Of a stretch of DNA of 40,231 nt, positions 1 through 8,834 are shown one piece after another. The notes beneath the pieces were generated by a model, which was not told the DNA's origin, made no database searches, and worked only from the letters and a program-made list of their open reading frames with translations. A program made the translations under genes and the position numbers. The number at the start of each line of letters is the position of its first letter. The first letter of the stretch is position 1. This stretch comes from Caldifarciminota bacterium (GTDB lineage: Bacteria; Hydrothermota; Hydrothermia; WGAB01). The stretch covers positions 1-40,231 of the forward strand of contig JALXEF010000145.1 of assembly GCA_027069855.1 (NCBI GenBank), written 5' to 3'.

Positions 1-282
1 GAGCAGCGGGGCCAGCTGGGGCGGGTAGCCGGCATGGCCGTGGAGCAGGATATGGGTGCCCCGCTGCTCGGCCCGGCGGAGGTCCTGTTCCGCCTGGCGG
101 AGGGCTTCCTGGATCTCCTCCGGGCCCGGGGGTTTCCGGAACACCTGGGCCAGCAGGTCGGGGTGGCCTTTGAGGAGTTCCCCGGGTGTGGCCAGGGCGA
201 GGAGTTGATGAAACCTTTTGGGGTCCATGCCACGGAGCCGCAGCAGGGCCAGCCAGTACAGGGGTTCGGAACCGCCGGACAC
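1..282 (-). CDS. dprA: DNA-processing protein DprA, N-terminal part (runs off the left edge)
   Basis: My own reverse translation from GTG at 282: VSGGSEPLYWLALLRLRGMDPKRFHQLLALATPGELLKGHPDLLAQVF...RRAEQRGTHILLHGHAGYPPQLAPLL. This matches the DprA N-terminal pattern (YWLALLRLxGxGPxxFxxLL ... YPPxL). Open to the window edge and absent from the ORF track. Confidence 0.75.
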   Translation of the reverse strand, partial: MSGGSEPLYWLALLRLRGMDPKRFHQLLALATPGELLKGHPDLLAQVFRKPPGPEEIQEALRQAEQDLRRAEQRGTHILLHGHAGYPPQLAPLL

Positions 283-288
283 GCGGAA

Positions 289-294
289 ATTATA
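289..294 (-). promoter_or_regulatory. -10 element (TATAAT), 6 nt from the dprA GTG start
   Basis: Reverse strand reads TATAAT-TTCCGC-GTG. Confidence 0.5.
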
Positions 295-304
295 CGGATT
301 GGCC

Positions 305-1381
305 TCAGGGCAGATACTTCAGGGGGTCCACGGCCCGGCCGCCCTTTCGCAGTTCAAAGTGGAGGATGGGGCTGCCCTCCCGGGGCATGAGGCCGATGAC
401 CTGGCCCTGGCGCACCTGCTGGTTCACCTGCACCCGAAGGGTGCCGAGGTAGGCGTACACGGTCATGTCGCCGCCGTGGTCAAGGATCACGGTGTTGCCG
501 TAAGCCATGAAGGGTCCGGCGAACACCACGACGCCGTCGGCGGCGGCCCGCACCTCGGCGCCGGGCGCCAGCAGCAGGTCAATGCCGTTGTTCCGGGTTT
601 TGGTGCCGTATTTGGGTTCCCGTTCCGTGCCGAACCGGGCCAGGATCCGGCCCCGGGCCGGCCAGATCAGGTCGCCCTTCCGAACCCGTCGGGTGGGCAG
701 GCGCTGTTGTCGGCGGCGTTGTTGCTGCCTTTGGGCCAGTTGCCGGAGCATCTCCTCCAGCTTTTGCCGGGTGCGGAGGAGTTCCTGTTCCTCCCGTCGC
801 TTGGCCGCCTTCTTTTTCCGAAGGGAAACCAGGAGCCGCTGGCGCCGGGCCTTGGACCGTTCCAGTTCGCGCTTGCGTTCCTGGTACTGGGCCTGGAGTT
901 CCCTGAGTTCCCGGACCACCTGCTCCCGACGGCGTTTCAGGGTGTTCAGCGTGCGCAGTTCGCCCCGGTAAAAGTCCACCACCTCGGCGGAATAGCGCAG
1001 CAGGTTCTCCTGGGTGGCGCGCTCGTAGGCTGGGCCCGTGTCCACCAGGGCCTGCACCGCGCCCCGGGCCACGAGGCCCTTGTACAGCCGGTACCATTCG
1101 CCGAGGCGCTGCTGCCCCTGGTTCAGGCGGCGTTCCACCTCGCGGAGCCGCCGGCGGGCCGCTGCCTCCTGGCGCTCCAGCACCTGCAGGATGGACTCCA
1201 GGGTGCCGATTTCCTTGTTGAGGAGGTCCAGCTGCCGCCGGGTGTCCCGCTCGCGGCGGCTGAGGTTTTTCAGTTCCTGGCGTGTTTTCTGGAGTTTTTG
1301 CTCCAGTTCCTGGAGCCGTTGCTGGTACTCCTGGGCCGTTTGGCCCACGAGGAGCGCCAGCAGGATGCCGAGGACGGTCAT
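305..1381 (-). CDS. EnvC-like coiled-coil protein with degenerate LytM/peptidase M23 domain
   Basis: MTVLGILLALLVGQTAQEYQQRLQELEQKLQKTRQEL...: signal peptide, long coiled coil, C-terminal LytM fold (NNGIDLLLAPGAEVRAAADGVVVFAG...ILHFELRKGGRAVDPLKYLP). ATG at 1381 overlaps the cstA stop (ATGA). Confidence 0.85.
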   Translation of the reverse strand: MTVLGILLALLVGQTAQEYQQRLQELEQKLQKTRQELKNLSRRERDTRRQLDLLNKEIGTLESILQVLERQEAAARRRLREVERRLNQGQQRLGEWYRLYKGLVARGAVQALVDTGPAYERATQENLLRYSAEVVDFYRGELRTLNTLKRRREQVVRELRELQAQYQERKRELERSKARRQRLLVSLRKKKAAKRREEQELLRTRQKLEEMLRQLAQRQQQRRRQQRLPTRRVRKGDLIWPARGRILARFGTEREPKYGTKTRNNGIDLLLAPGAEVRAAADGVVVFAGPFMAYGNTVILDHGGDMTVYAYLGTLRVQVNQQVRQGQVIGLMPREGSPILHFELRKGGRAVDPLKYLP

Positions 1382-3117
1382 TGCGACAGGGGTTCGGCCA
1401 GGGGCCGGCGCACCGACCGGAGGCCGTCGGCCAGAAGGAGCAGGTTCAGGAACAGTTCCACGAGCACGATGCCCATCAGCAGCACGGCCTGGGCCGGGTG
1501 GGTCTGGAACAACGCCCGCAGGGGCACAGCCAAGTACCACAGGAGGGCCGCCGTGATGGTGACCCAGAGGAACAGGGCGGGCAGGAGCACGGCCAGCCGG
1601 TACAGCAGGCCGGCGTGCCGCAGTTCCTTGAGCACCCAGGCCGACACGGTAAAGAGCGCAATAGAGGCCAGCAACTGGTTGGCCCCGCCGAAGGAGGGCC
1701 AGAGCACCTTCCACAGGGCGCCGAAGGCCAGGAACAGGCCGGCCAGCGACACCACAAAGGAGGCCACCCACTTGTTCTCCAGGAAGGCCAGGGGATGGGC
1801 TTCGCCGTGCCGGCGCAGGGGTTCCAGGAGTTCGGCCAGGGTGAACCGGGCGAGCCGGGCGGTGGTGTCCAGCGTGGTCAGAGCGAAGGCCGACACCCAC
1901 AGCGAAGCGAATACCACCACGAGTTTCTTGGAGATGGTCGGCACCACCCGGGCCACGGCCTCGGCGTAGCTGTGGGCGAACATGCCCACCGGGCCGCCGA
2001 TCTCACCCAGGGCCTTGCCGTAGGCCCGGGCGAAGTCGCCCCCACCCAGGAGGCCCTTGGCCTGAAGCACCGTCACCCCAAAGGCGCCCACTACGGCGAT
2101 CACCGTGGTGGAAAGAAACCCCTCGGTGAGCATCCCGCCGAAGCCCACAAAGAGCCCATGGCTCTCCCGGGCCAGTTGCTTGGAGGTGGTGCCCGAGGCC
2201 ACCAGGCTGTGGAATCCGGAAAGGGAACCGCAGGCGATGATCAGCGGAATCACAGGCCAGAAGGGTGAGGGATGGCCGGCGATGACCGGCGCGCTCCAGC
2301 GGGTATAGGCCGGCACCTGGAGGGCGTGGTGCAGCAGGATCAGCACGAGGGCGCCCAGAGCCAGGCCGCCCCACAGTAGAAAGGCGTTGAGGTAATCGCG
2401 GGGTTGCAGCAGCACCCACACCGGCAGCGAGGCCGCCACGGTCATGTACCCGAGCAGCACCAGAAGCCACTGGTTGTAAGTGAGGCGCAGGGGCATCCAG
2501 GGGGCAGCGGCGATGGCCCCGGCCAGGAGCCCGAGGCCCAGCAGGGTGCCGGGCAGGAGGCCTGCAGGGGTCCGGTACAGCACGAACCCCGTGATCACGG
2601 CCACCCCGATGAAAAGCAGCGAGGCCGTGCCCACCGCCGGGTTCTTGACGAAGATGGTGGCGATGATGGAGGCGAAGGCGCCGATCACGAGGATCAGGGT
2701 GAACAGGATGAACACGCGAAACAGGTAGCTCGTGCGGCGGGAAATGAACTCGCCGGCGATCCACTGGATGGAGCGGCCGCGGTGGCGCACCGAGGCCATG
2801 AGGGACAGGTAATCGTGGATGGCGCCGATGAGCACATTGCCGAACCACACCCAGAGCAGGGCCGGGAGCCAGCCCCAGGCCAGGGCGATGATGGGGCCCA
2901 CGATGGGGGCCGCGCCGGCAATGCTGGCGAAATGGTGTCCAAAGAGCACACCGGGCCGGGCCGGCACATAGTCCACCCCGTCAAAAAGGGCCTGAGCCGG
3001 GGTTTCCCGGGTATCGTCCGCCTGCACCAGGTGTTGTTCCAGGTGTTTGCCCCACAGCCGATAGGTCAGGAGATACACCACCAGGCCGCCGAGCACCACG
3101 CTCAGGGTTGTTGCCAT
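1378..3117 (-). CDS. cstA: Carbon starvation protein CstA family (peptide/pyruvate transporter)
   Basis: 579 aa polytopic protein with CstA motifs (DDTRETPAQALFDGVDYVPARPGVLFGHHFASIAGAAPIVGPIIA; WVWFGNVLIGAIHDYLSLMASVRHRGRSI). SD GGAGGT upstream. Confidence 0.93.
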   Translation of the reverse strand: MATTLSVVLGGLVVYLLTYRLWGKHLEQHLVQADDTRETPAQALFDGVDYVPARPGVLFGHHFASIAGAAPIVGPIIALAWGWLPALLWVWFGNVLIGAIHDYLSLMASVRHRGRSIQWIAGEFISRRTSYLFRVFILFTLILVIGAFASIIATIFVKNPAVGTASLLFIGVAVITGFVLYRTPAGLLPGTLLGLGLLAGAIAAAPWMPLRLTYNQWLLVLLGYMTVAASLPVWVLLQPRDYLNAFLLWGGLALGALVLILLHHALQVPAYTRWSAPVIAGHPSPFWPVIPLIIACGSLSGFHSLVASGTTSKQLARESHGLFVGFGGMLTEGFLSTTVIAVVGAFGVTVLQAKGLLGGGDFARAYGKALGEIGGPVGMFAHSYAEAVARVVPTISKKLVVVFASLWVSAFALTTLDTTARLARFTLAELLEPLRRHGEAHPLAFLENKWVASFVVSLAGLFLAFGALWKVLWPSFGGANQLLASIALFTVSAWVLKELRHAGLLYRLAVLLPALFLWVTITAALLWYLAVPLRALFQTHPAQAVLLMGIVLVELFLNLLLLADGLRSVRRPLAEPLSQ

Positions 3118-3212
3118 GGATTACCTCCGGCTTGTGGGCTAATTATAGAACGGCCCGAGCGGCCTTCTGCAATCGCTTGAAGGCCTGCGGGGAAACCCGT
3201 AGGATTTCCGGC

Positions 3213-4010
3213 ATGAACCTCGTTTTCCTTAAGTTGGCCTTCTTACTCTACTTTGTCGCCCTGGTTCTGTACCTCCTGGTGGCTGCCCGTCTGGGACCCC
3301 GGAGGGTACTGCACCTCCTCGCCCGCCTGTCGTTCGTGGTGGCGGTGGGGCTCCACGCGGTTTTCCTGGGCCAGCGGTGGTACTTCATGGGACACCCGCC
3401 CCTGAACTCCATGTTTGACGCCATGGGCGTCACCGTGTTCTTCCTCGCCCTCGTCACCCTGCTGTTTGAGGTCTTTACCGGCGCGTACCAGGCCGTGCCC
3501 GTATCCCTCATCCTCGTGTCCATCGCCGGCTATGTGCTGCTGTACAAGTCCAATCCCCAGCCGGTGCCCCTGATGCCTGCGCTCATGAGCTACTGGTTCT
3601 ACATCCATGTGCCCATCACCATCTTCAGCTACGCCTTTTTCGGCATGGCCTTCATGTACGATCTCTCGTACTACCTGTTCCGGTTTCTGCGGCGCTCGGA
3701 GTACAACCCCCGGTACACCAAGAACCTGATCTTCTGGGGGTTTTTGCTGCTCACCGCCGGCATCTTCACCGGCAGCGCCTGGGCCAACGAAGCCTGGGGC
3801 AGCTACTGGGCCTGGGACCCCAAGGAAGTGTGGTCGCTCATCACCTGGTCGCTCTACCTCATCTACCTGCACCTGGAGTTCCATCCGAGCCTCAAGCGTT
3901 ACGCCTTCCTCATGAACCTCATCGCCTTCTCGTCCATCTTCATGACCTTCCTCGGCGTCAACTGGCTCACCAAGATCTTTAGCGTGGAAAGCATGCACAC
4001 CTACATGTAG
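3213..4010 (+). CDS. ccsA: Cytochrome c biogenesis protein CcsA/CcsB family (heme handling, system II)
   Basis: Polytopic protein with the WWD-type motif WGSYWAWDPKEVWSLITW. Start taken at ATG 3213. Confidence 0.9.
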   Translation: MNLVFLKLAFLLYFVALVLYLLVAARLGPRRVLHLLARLSFVVAVGLHAVFLGQRWYFMGHPPLNSMFDAMGVTVFFLALVTLLFEVFTGAYQAVPVSLILVSIAGYVLLYKSNPQPVPLMPALMSYWFYIHVPITIFSYAFFGMAFMYDLSYYLFRFLRRSEYNPRYTKNLIFWGFLLLTAGIFTGSAWANEAWGSYWAWDPKEVWSLITWSLYLIYLHLEFHPSLKRYAFLMNLIAFSSIFMTFLGVNWLTKIFSVESMHTYM

Positions 4011-4020
4011 GACAGAGGCC

Positions 4021-5055
4021 ATGAAAGTGATTTACGATGTGCTGAAGTCTCTGAAGACCACGGTGGTGCTCATCGTTCTGATGATCCCGTACCTCGTGGC
4101 GGGCACCATCGTTCCCCAGAACAAAACCGACGCCGAGTACCTGCGGGTGTTCAGCGCGGGAACCCTCAAGTGGCTCAAGGCCCTGGGCTTTACCGACGCG
4201 TACCACGCTCCCATTTTCCACCTGCTGGTGGCCCTCTTTACGCTGAACCTCCTGGTGTGCATGTGGGCGGGCTACCGGTACCTGCGCCGCGTGCAGAAGG
4301 AACAGGGCACCACCCGCCAGGTGTGGCTCGGATACCTGGGCATCGTGTTCCATCTTTCCATGCTGATCCTGCTGGCCGGGTTCATTCTTACGGCGGTGAG
4401 CAAGAAGAGCGGCACCGTAGTGGTGATGCCCGGCGAAACCGAAGTGCTCCCCGAGTTGCCCGGGTACCAGTTGAAACTCTACTGGTTCCGCATTGACTAC
4501 ATGGACTTCCACGGCCGGGTGACTCCCAAGGCCTATGTGTCGGATGTGGAACTCCTGGTGCGGGGGCGGCCTGTGGCCCGCGAGACCATCAATGTGAACC
4601 ATCCCCTCAAGTACGGGGACCTCACGGTGTACCAGTCGTCCTATGTGCAGTTTGCCCGTGTGGCCTTTGTTTCAGACACCGACACCGTGGATGTCCAATT
4701 GGTGCGGGTGCAGTCGCCCTTCGTGCTGCCCACGGGCGACGGCTTTTTGATCCTGGACAGTTACCAGATGGGCGACCTGTATCCCCTGCACGGCCACGAA
4801 AAGATCACCACGCTGCCGCCCCGGATCCTGGTGTACCGGTTCATGGGGCACGGCGTGCAGCCGGTGGGGACCCTGACGCCGGACCAGCCCGTGATCCTGC
4901 CCAACGGCTTGAAACTCGTGCTCCTGGAGGCCGTGGAGGCCAGCGGGTTCCAGTACCGGGTGGACAAGGGCGTGCCGCTGGTGTACCTGGGCGGCATCCT
5001 CTTCTTCCTGCTGCTCCTTTTGCGGGTTTATTTCCGGGCGGTGAAGGGCTGGTAA
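4021..5055 (+). CDS. resB: ResB-like (Ccs1) cytochrome c biogenesis protein
   Basis: 344 aa, MKVIYDVLKSLKTTVVLIVLMIPYLVAGTIVPQ... with a large periplasmic domain and C-terminal TM; directly follows ccsA. Confidence 0.87.
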   Translation: MKVIYDVLKSLKTTVVLIVLMIPYLVAGTIVPQNKTDAEYLRVFSAGTLKWLKALGFTDAYHAPIFHLLVALFTLNLLVCMWAGYRYLRRVQKEQGTTRQVWLGYLGIVFHLSMLILLAGFILTAVSKKSGTVVVMPGETEVLPELPGYQLKLYWFRIDYMDFHGRVTPKAYVSDVELLVRGRPVARETINVNHPLKYGDLTVYQSSYVQFARVAFVSDTDTVDVQLVRVQSPFVLPTGDGFLILDSYQMGDLYPLHGHEKITTLPPRILVYRFMGHGVQPVGTLTPDQPVILPNGLKLVLLEAVEASGFQYRVDKGVPLVYLGGILFFLLLLLRVYFRAVKGW

Positions 5056-5059
5056 GGTT

Positions 5060-6286
5060 TCAGGCCATCAGGGCGTCCAGGCCCGGGGCCACTTCGGGCA
5101 ACCTTTTCTGCCACTCCCGGAGGGACCGGGTGACCTCCCGGTGGGCGTGGTTCAGGGTGGGGCCGCGGAGCCCCAGGTTGCGGGCCTCCTGAATTTCCAT
5201 AAAGGCCGCGGTTTCGTCGGCCACGCGTACCCGTGAACCCAGGCGGAGCCGGCCCTCGTAGGGGCCGCGCCAGGGGGTGTCCAGGAGATGCCAGGTTTCG
5301 GTTTCCGGGTTCCACCGGAGATCCAGGAACTCGGCGTTGGCCTGGGCCACGGGCTCCAGGCCGGTAAAGAGTTTGAACTCCCGGGCCAGGCCGGGGTCCA
5401 GGCCCACCAGCAGCCGGTCCATCTCCTGGGCTTCAATGTCGCGGATCAGGTCGGCGATGGTCTTTTTCACCGGGCGAACGATGTCGCGGGTGAAGGCCTC
5501 GGGCAGGTCGTGGAACAGGGCCGTGAAGAAGGTGTACTGCAGGGTTTCGGCAGGCCAGGATTCCCGTTCCAGGTGCAGCAGGAACAGGGTGGTGAGCGCC
5601 ACGAACAGGGAATGGCCCAGCACGGTGGTTTCGGGGAGGCGAACCACATGGGCCCAGCGGCGCTGATACCGCAGGCGGCCCAGGGCATCCACCACCCGGC
5701 GATAGGCCGGTTGACACAGCACGGCCACGGCCGGGGCCCGCACCTCGTAGGCGCGGCGGATGGCCCGGTGCTGGTCTGAGATCTCCTGCATCTCGGGGTC
5801 CGTGGGGTTGTGGGGCTCCAGGATGTGCCGAAACTCCCAGTCCGTGGCCAGGAAGTGGGCGATGCGGACCAGAAAGGCCGGCTGGGGAAGGTTATTGGGC
5901 TCCCGGAACAGGTAGCGGTGCCACCGCTCGGCCAGCAGGGGCGAAAAGGCTTCCAGTTCCCGGCCGATGGGGGCGCCGATCTCCTCCCGAAACCGGCGGC
6001 GGTACCGGGGATCGCTGTCAATCCGGCGCTGGATCGCGGGTTTCAGGTCGGTGCCGCCGGAGCGCAGCAGCACATCAAACAGCAGTTCGTCAATCAGGGA
6101 TTCCCAATGTTCCGGCGCGCCCTCTCCCCAGGTGAGCCGGGCCAGGAGATAGGCGATCATGGCCTTGTGGGCCTGTTTGTCCAGTTCCCACAGGGGCACA
6201 GGCCGGAGTTTGTCGTTCCATCGCTGCAGCGAGGCCAGCCGAACCAGCCTCTGGAGTAGCGCAGCGAAGGCCTCTTCGCGTTTCAT
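5060..6286 (-). CDS. HD-domain phosphohydrolase (YfbR/5'-nucleotidase-like)
   Basis: Motifs HSLFVALTTLFLLHLERE and FFTALFHDLPEAFTRDIVRPVKK; ATGA overlap with the upstream gene. Confidence 0.8.
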   Translation of the reverse strand: MKREEAFAALLQRLVRLASLQRWNDKLRPVPLWELDKQAHKAMIAYLLARLTWGEGAPEHWESLIDELLFDVLLRSGGTDLKPAIQRRIDSDPRYRRRFREEIGAPIGRELEAFSPLLAERWHRYLFREPNNLPQPAFLVRIAHFLATDWEFRHILEPHNPTDPEMQEISDQHRAIRRAYEVRAPAVAVLCQPAYRRVVDALGRLRYQRRWAHVVRLPETTVLGHSLFVALTTLFLLHLERESWPAETLQYTFFTALFHDLPEAFTRDIVRPVKKTIADLIRDIEAQEMDRLLVGLDPGLAREFKLFTGLEPVAQANAEFLDLRWNPETETWHLLDTPWRGPYEGRLRLGSRVRVADETAAFMEIQEARNLGLRGPTLNHAHREVTRSLREWQKRLPEVAPGLDALMA

Positions 6287-7959
6287 GGCGAATCCTCACC
6301 CAGGTACAGCAACCGCTGTGCCGGCCCCTTTCCGACCCTCAAAAGATACACGCCCTGGGGAAGCCCTGGGGGCAGGTGCACCCGAAGGCCCGTGGGGGTT
6401 GCCTGCAGCGTGATCGGCACCCGACGGCCGGAGATGTTCCACAGGCGAACTTCGGCCGTGGAAGCGACGCCGAGAACCCGAAATACGCGGCCCCGAACGG
6501 GGTTGGGCACGATGTGCCAGCCTGCGGCCGGGCGGCTCGCCACCGGCGGATATTCCTCCACCCGGGTAAGGAGGTTCCGGAACCCGAAGTTGCCGCGACT
6601 GCTCTCCCAGTTGGTTACCACCAGGTCGGGCGGGTTCCAGCGGTAGTACACCCGATAGGCCAGCACCGCGGAATCGGCCACCGGCGGCAGCAGGGTGACG
6701 GCCCCCTGCTCGGCATCCACCCGCACCTGATGGGGATCCAGCAGCTGGTGGCCGCTGGCGAGCACGAGGCGCACCGAGTCCACCGTGTAAATGGGCCGGG
6801 TCTTCAGGTAGAACCAGCCACGGGCGTGGCCCAGGGTGCCGGGCACCAGGGTGTCCACCGCCTGCCGGAGCGGCACCGCCTGCACCGGCGCGAAGGTAAC
6901 CTTTTCGCATACCAGGTCGTAGGGCGACGGGGGTTGCCAGTGCCAGGAGGCGGTGTCCTCCAGGGTGCCGCCGAGGTTCTGGTACACGGCCACGGGTTCC
7001 CACCATCCGCCGGCGGCCAGGTCGGGCCAGCCGTCGCCGTCCACATCGCCGAAGGCCACGGTGGAGGCGTAGGTTTGCACCTCCGAAGAGGTCCAGATCG
7101 GCGAGCCCTGCAGGGTCCCGCCCTGGTTCAGGTAGAGGCGGAAGCGGGAGATGCCGCCGGTTTGGGCGTTGTCGGCCGTGGCCAGGTCCACAAAGCCGTC
7201 GCGGTTGACATCGGCCAGGGCCACCTGCAGGGTGCCCCAGGCGTCGTCGGACTGCCAGGAGGGGGTGTCGGCGAAGGTGCCGCCCTGGTTCAGGAACACC
7301 AGGTTGGGCTGGTGTTCACAGCCGAACACGAGATCGGGCCAGCCGTCGTTGTTGAGGTCGGCGAAGGCCACATCGTAGCCGTAATAGGCCTGGCCGCTGG
7401 TCCACACCAGTTCAAACTGGCCGGTATCGCCCTCCACCGTGAGGTTCCGGTACAGGCGCTGGACATCGGGCTGGTGCGAATAGGATTCGCCGCAGGCGAA
7501 GGCCAGGTCCAGGTCGCCGTCCAGGTCAAAGTCGCCCAGGGCGCAGGCGAAGCTGATGAAGGGCTCCGGGGGTTGCCAGGAGGGATTGGCCTCCAGGGTG
7601 CCGCCGAGGTTCAGGTACACCGTGCTGTACTGGGGTTGCCACTGGTACGCCTCGGCGTAGTTGGCCACCACGAGGTCGGGCCAGCCGTCGTTGTTGAGGT
7701 CGCCCACGGCCAGGTGGCCGGAGTACCGGGTATCGGCCGAGGACCATGCGGGGGAGGTTTCCAGGGTACCGCCCTGGTTCAGGAACAGGTGGTTGGGCTG
7801 GCTGGCCATGTCGTTGCCATTGGCCACGGCCAGGTCCAGGAGATCGTCGCCGTTGAAATCGGCGAAGCCTCCGCCCGTGGCATAAAAACCTGGCTGGGAT
7901 TCCCAGGACGGCGTGGTCTCCAGGGGAATCCCAGCCAGGAAAACGAGCAGAAGGATCAC
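6283..7959 (-). CDS. Secreted FG-GAP/VCBS-repeat beta-propeller with type IX-like C-terminal sorting domain
   Basis: About 6-7 repeats of the form LNQGGTLExxPxWxS...xxGDLNNDGWPDLVVA; C-terminus HIVPNPVRGRVFRVLG...AEVRLWNISGRRVP...LPQGVYLLRVGKG. GTG start overlaps korB stop (GTGA). Confidence 0.85.
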   Translation of the reverse strand: MILLLVFLAGIPLETTPSWESQPGFYATGGGFADFNGDDLLDLAVANGNDMASQPNHLFLNQGGTLETSPAWSSADTRYSGHLAVGDLNNDGWPDLVVANYAEAYQWQPQYSTVYLNLGGTLEANPSWQPPEPFISFACALGDFDLDGDLDLAFACGESYSHQPDVQRLYRNLTVEGDTGQFELVWTSGQAYYGYDVAFADLNNDGWPDLVFGCEHQPNLVFLNQGGTFADTPSWQSDDAWGTLQVALADVNRDGFVDLATADNAQTGGISRFRLYLNQGGTLQGSPIWTSSEVQTYASTVAFGDVDGDGWPDLAAGGWWEPVAVYQNLGGTLEDTASWHWQPPSPYDLVCEKVTFAPVQAVPLRQAVDTLVPGTLGHARGWFYLKTRPIYTVDSVRLVLASGHQLLDPHQVRVDAEQGAVTLLPPVADSAVLAYRVYYRWNPPDLVVTNWESSRGNFGFRNLLTRVEEYPPVASRPAAGWHIVPNPVRGRVFRVLGVASTAEVRLWNISGRRVPITLQATPTGLRVHLPPGLPQGVYLLRVGKGPAQRLLYLGEDSP

Positions 7960-8834
7960 CGGTAAATCTCAACCAGGTCCCAGAACTCCTCGCGCGGGGT
8001 CAGGTCCTGCAGGGCCATGGGCTCTTCGGGGTTGAGGAGCACCTCTTCCTCGTAGGTGCGGGTGTTCTCCTCATAGAAGATGCCCACCGGGATCTTGCCC
8101 TGGGCCTTGACCCGCATGAGGTGTTCCAGGATCTCGGCGCGGGACTTGTTTTCCAGCCCTTCCACCGGTGTGATCCGCTGGCGGTACCAGTCGTAGGTGT
8201 TGATTCGGTTGAAGGTGACGCAGGGTGAAATGACATCCACCACGGAAAATCCCCTGTGGCGGATGGCCTTTACGAAGATCTCCTTCAGGCCCTTGGGGTC
8301 GCCCGAGAAGCCGCGGGCCACGAAGGTGGCACCCGCGGAAAGGGCCACGGCGGCGCCGTCAATGGGTTCCTCTTTGGAGCCGTAGGGTGAGGAACCCGTG
8401 CGCATCCCGGGGTTGGAGGTGGGCGAGTACTGGCCTTTGGTGAGGCCGTAGATCTGGTTGTCCATGATGATGTAGGTGAGGTCGGGGTTGCGGCGGGCCA
8501 TGTGGATAAAGTGGGACATGCCGATGGCGAAGGCGTCGCCGTCGCCGCTGAAGCCGATGACGGTGAGTTTGGGGTTGGCGAGTTTGATGCCGAGCATGAC
8601 GGGCATCACCCGGCCGTGGAGCGTGTGGACCGAATAGCAGTAGATGTAGTCGCTGATCTTGCCCGAGCAGCCGATGCCGGCCACGGACACGAGTTCATGC
8701 GGCCGGATCTGGAGCTCGCTCAGGGCCATCTTAATGGCGGCAAAAATCCCGTAGTCCCCGCAACCGGGGCACCATCCGGGCTTTTTGGCCTCATAGATGC
8801 GAGGCGTCAACTTCACTTCGGTTACCGGGCTCAT
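7956..8834 (-). CDS. korB: 2-oxoacid:ferredoxin oxidoreductase, beta subunit
   Basis: KPGWCPGCGDYGIFAAIKMALSEL (TPP-binding CPGCGD motif), GIGCSGKISDY, FSGDGDAFAIGMSHFIHMARRN, NQIYGLTKGQYSPTS. Confidence 0.95.
   Translation of the reverse strand: MSPVTEVKLTPRIYEAKKPGWCPGCGDYGIFAAIKMALSELQIRPHELVSVAGIGCSGKISDYIYCYSVHTLHGRVMPVMLGIKLANPKLTVIGFSGDGDAFAIGMSHFIHMARRNPDLTYIIMDNQIYGLTKGQYSPTSNPGMRTGSSPYGSKEEPIDGAAVALSAGATFVARGFSGDPKGLKEIFVKAIRHRGFSVVDVISPCVTFNRINTYDWYRQRITPVEGLENKSRAEILEHLMRVKAQGKIPVGIFYEENTRTYEEEVLLNPEEPMALQDLTPREEFWDLVEIYR

Noticed and set aside
218-1969. 583-aa + strand ORF opposite the M23 and cstA genes
   Set aside because: Low-complexity antisense translation caused by high GC3; the - strand ORFs carry recognisable domains.
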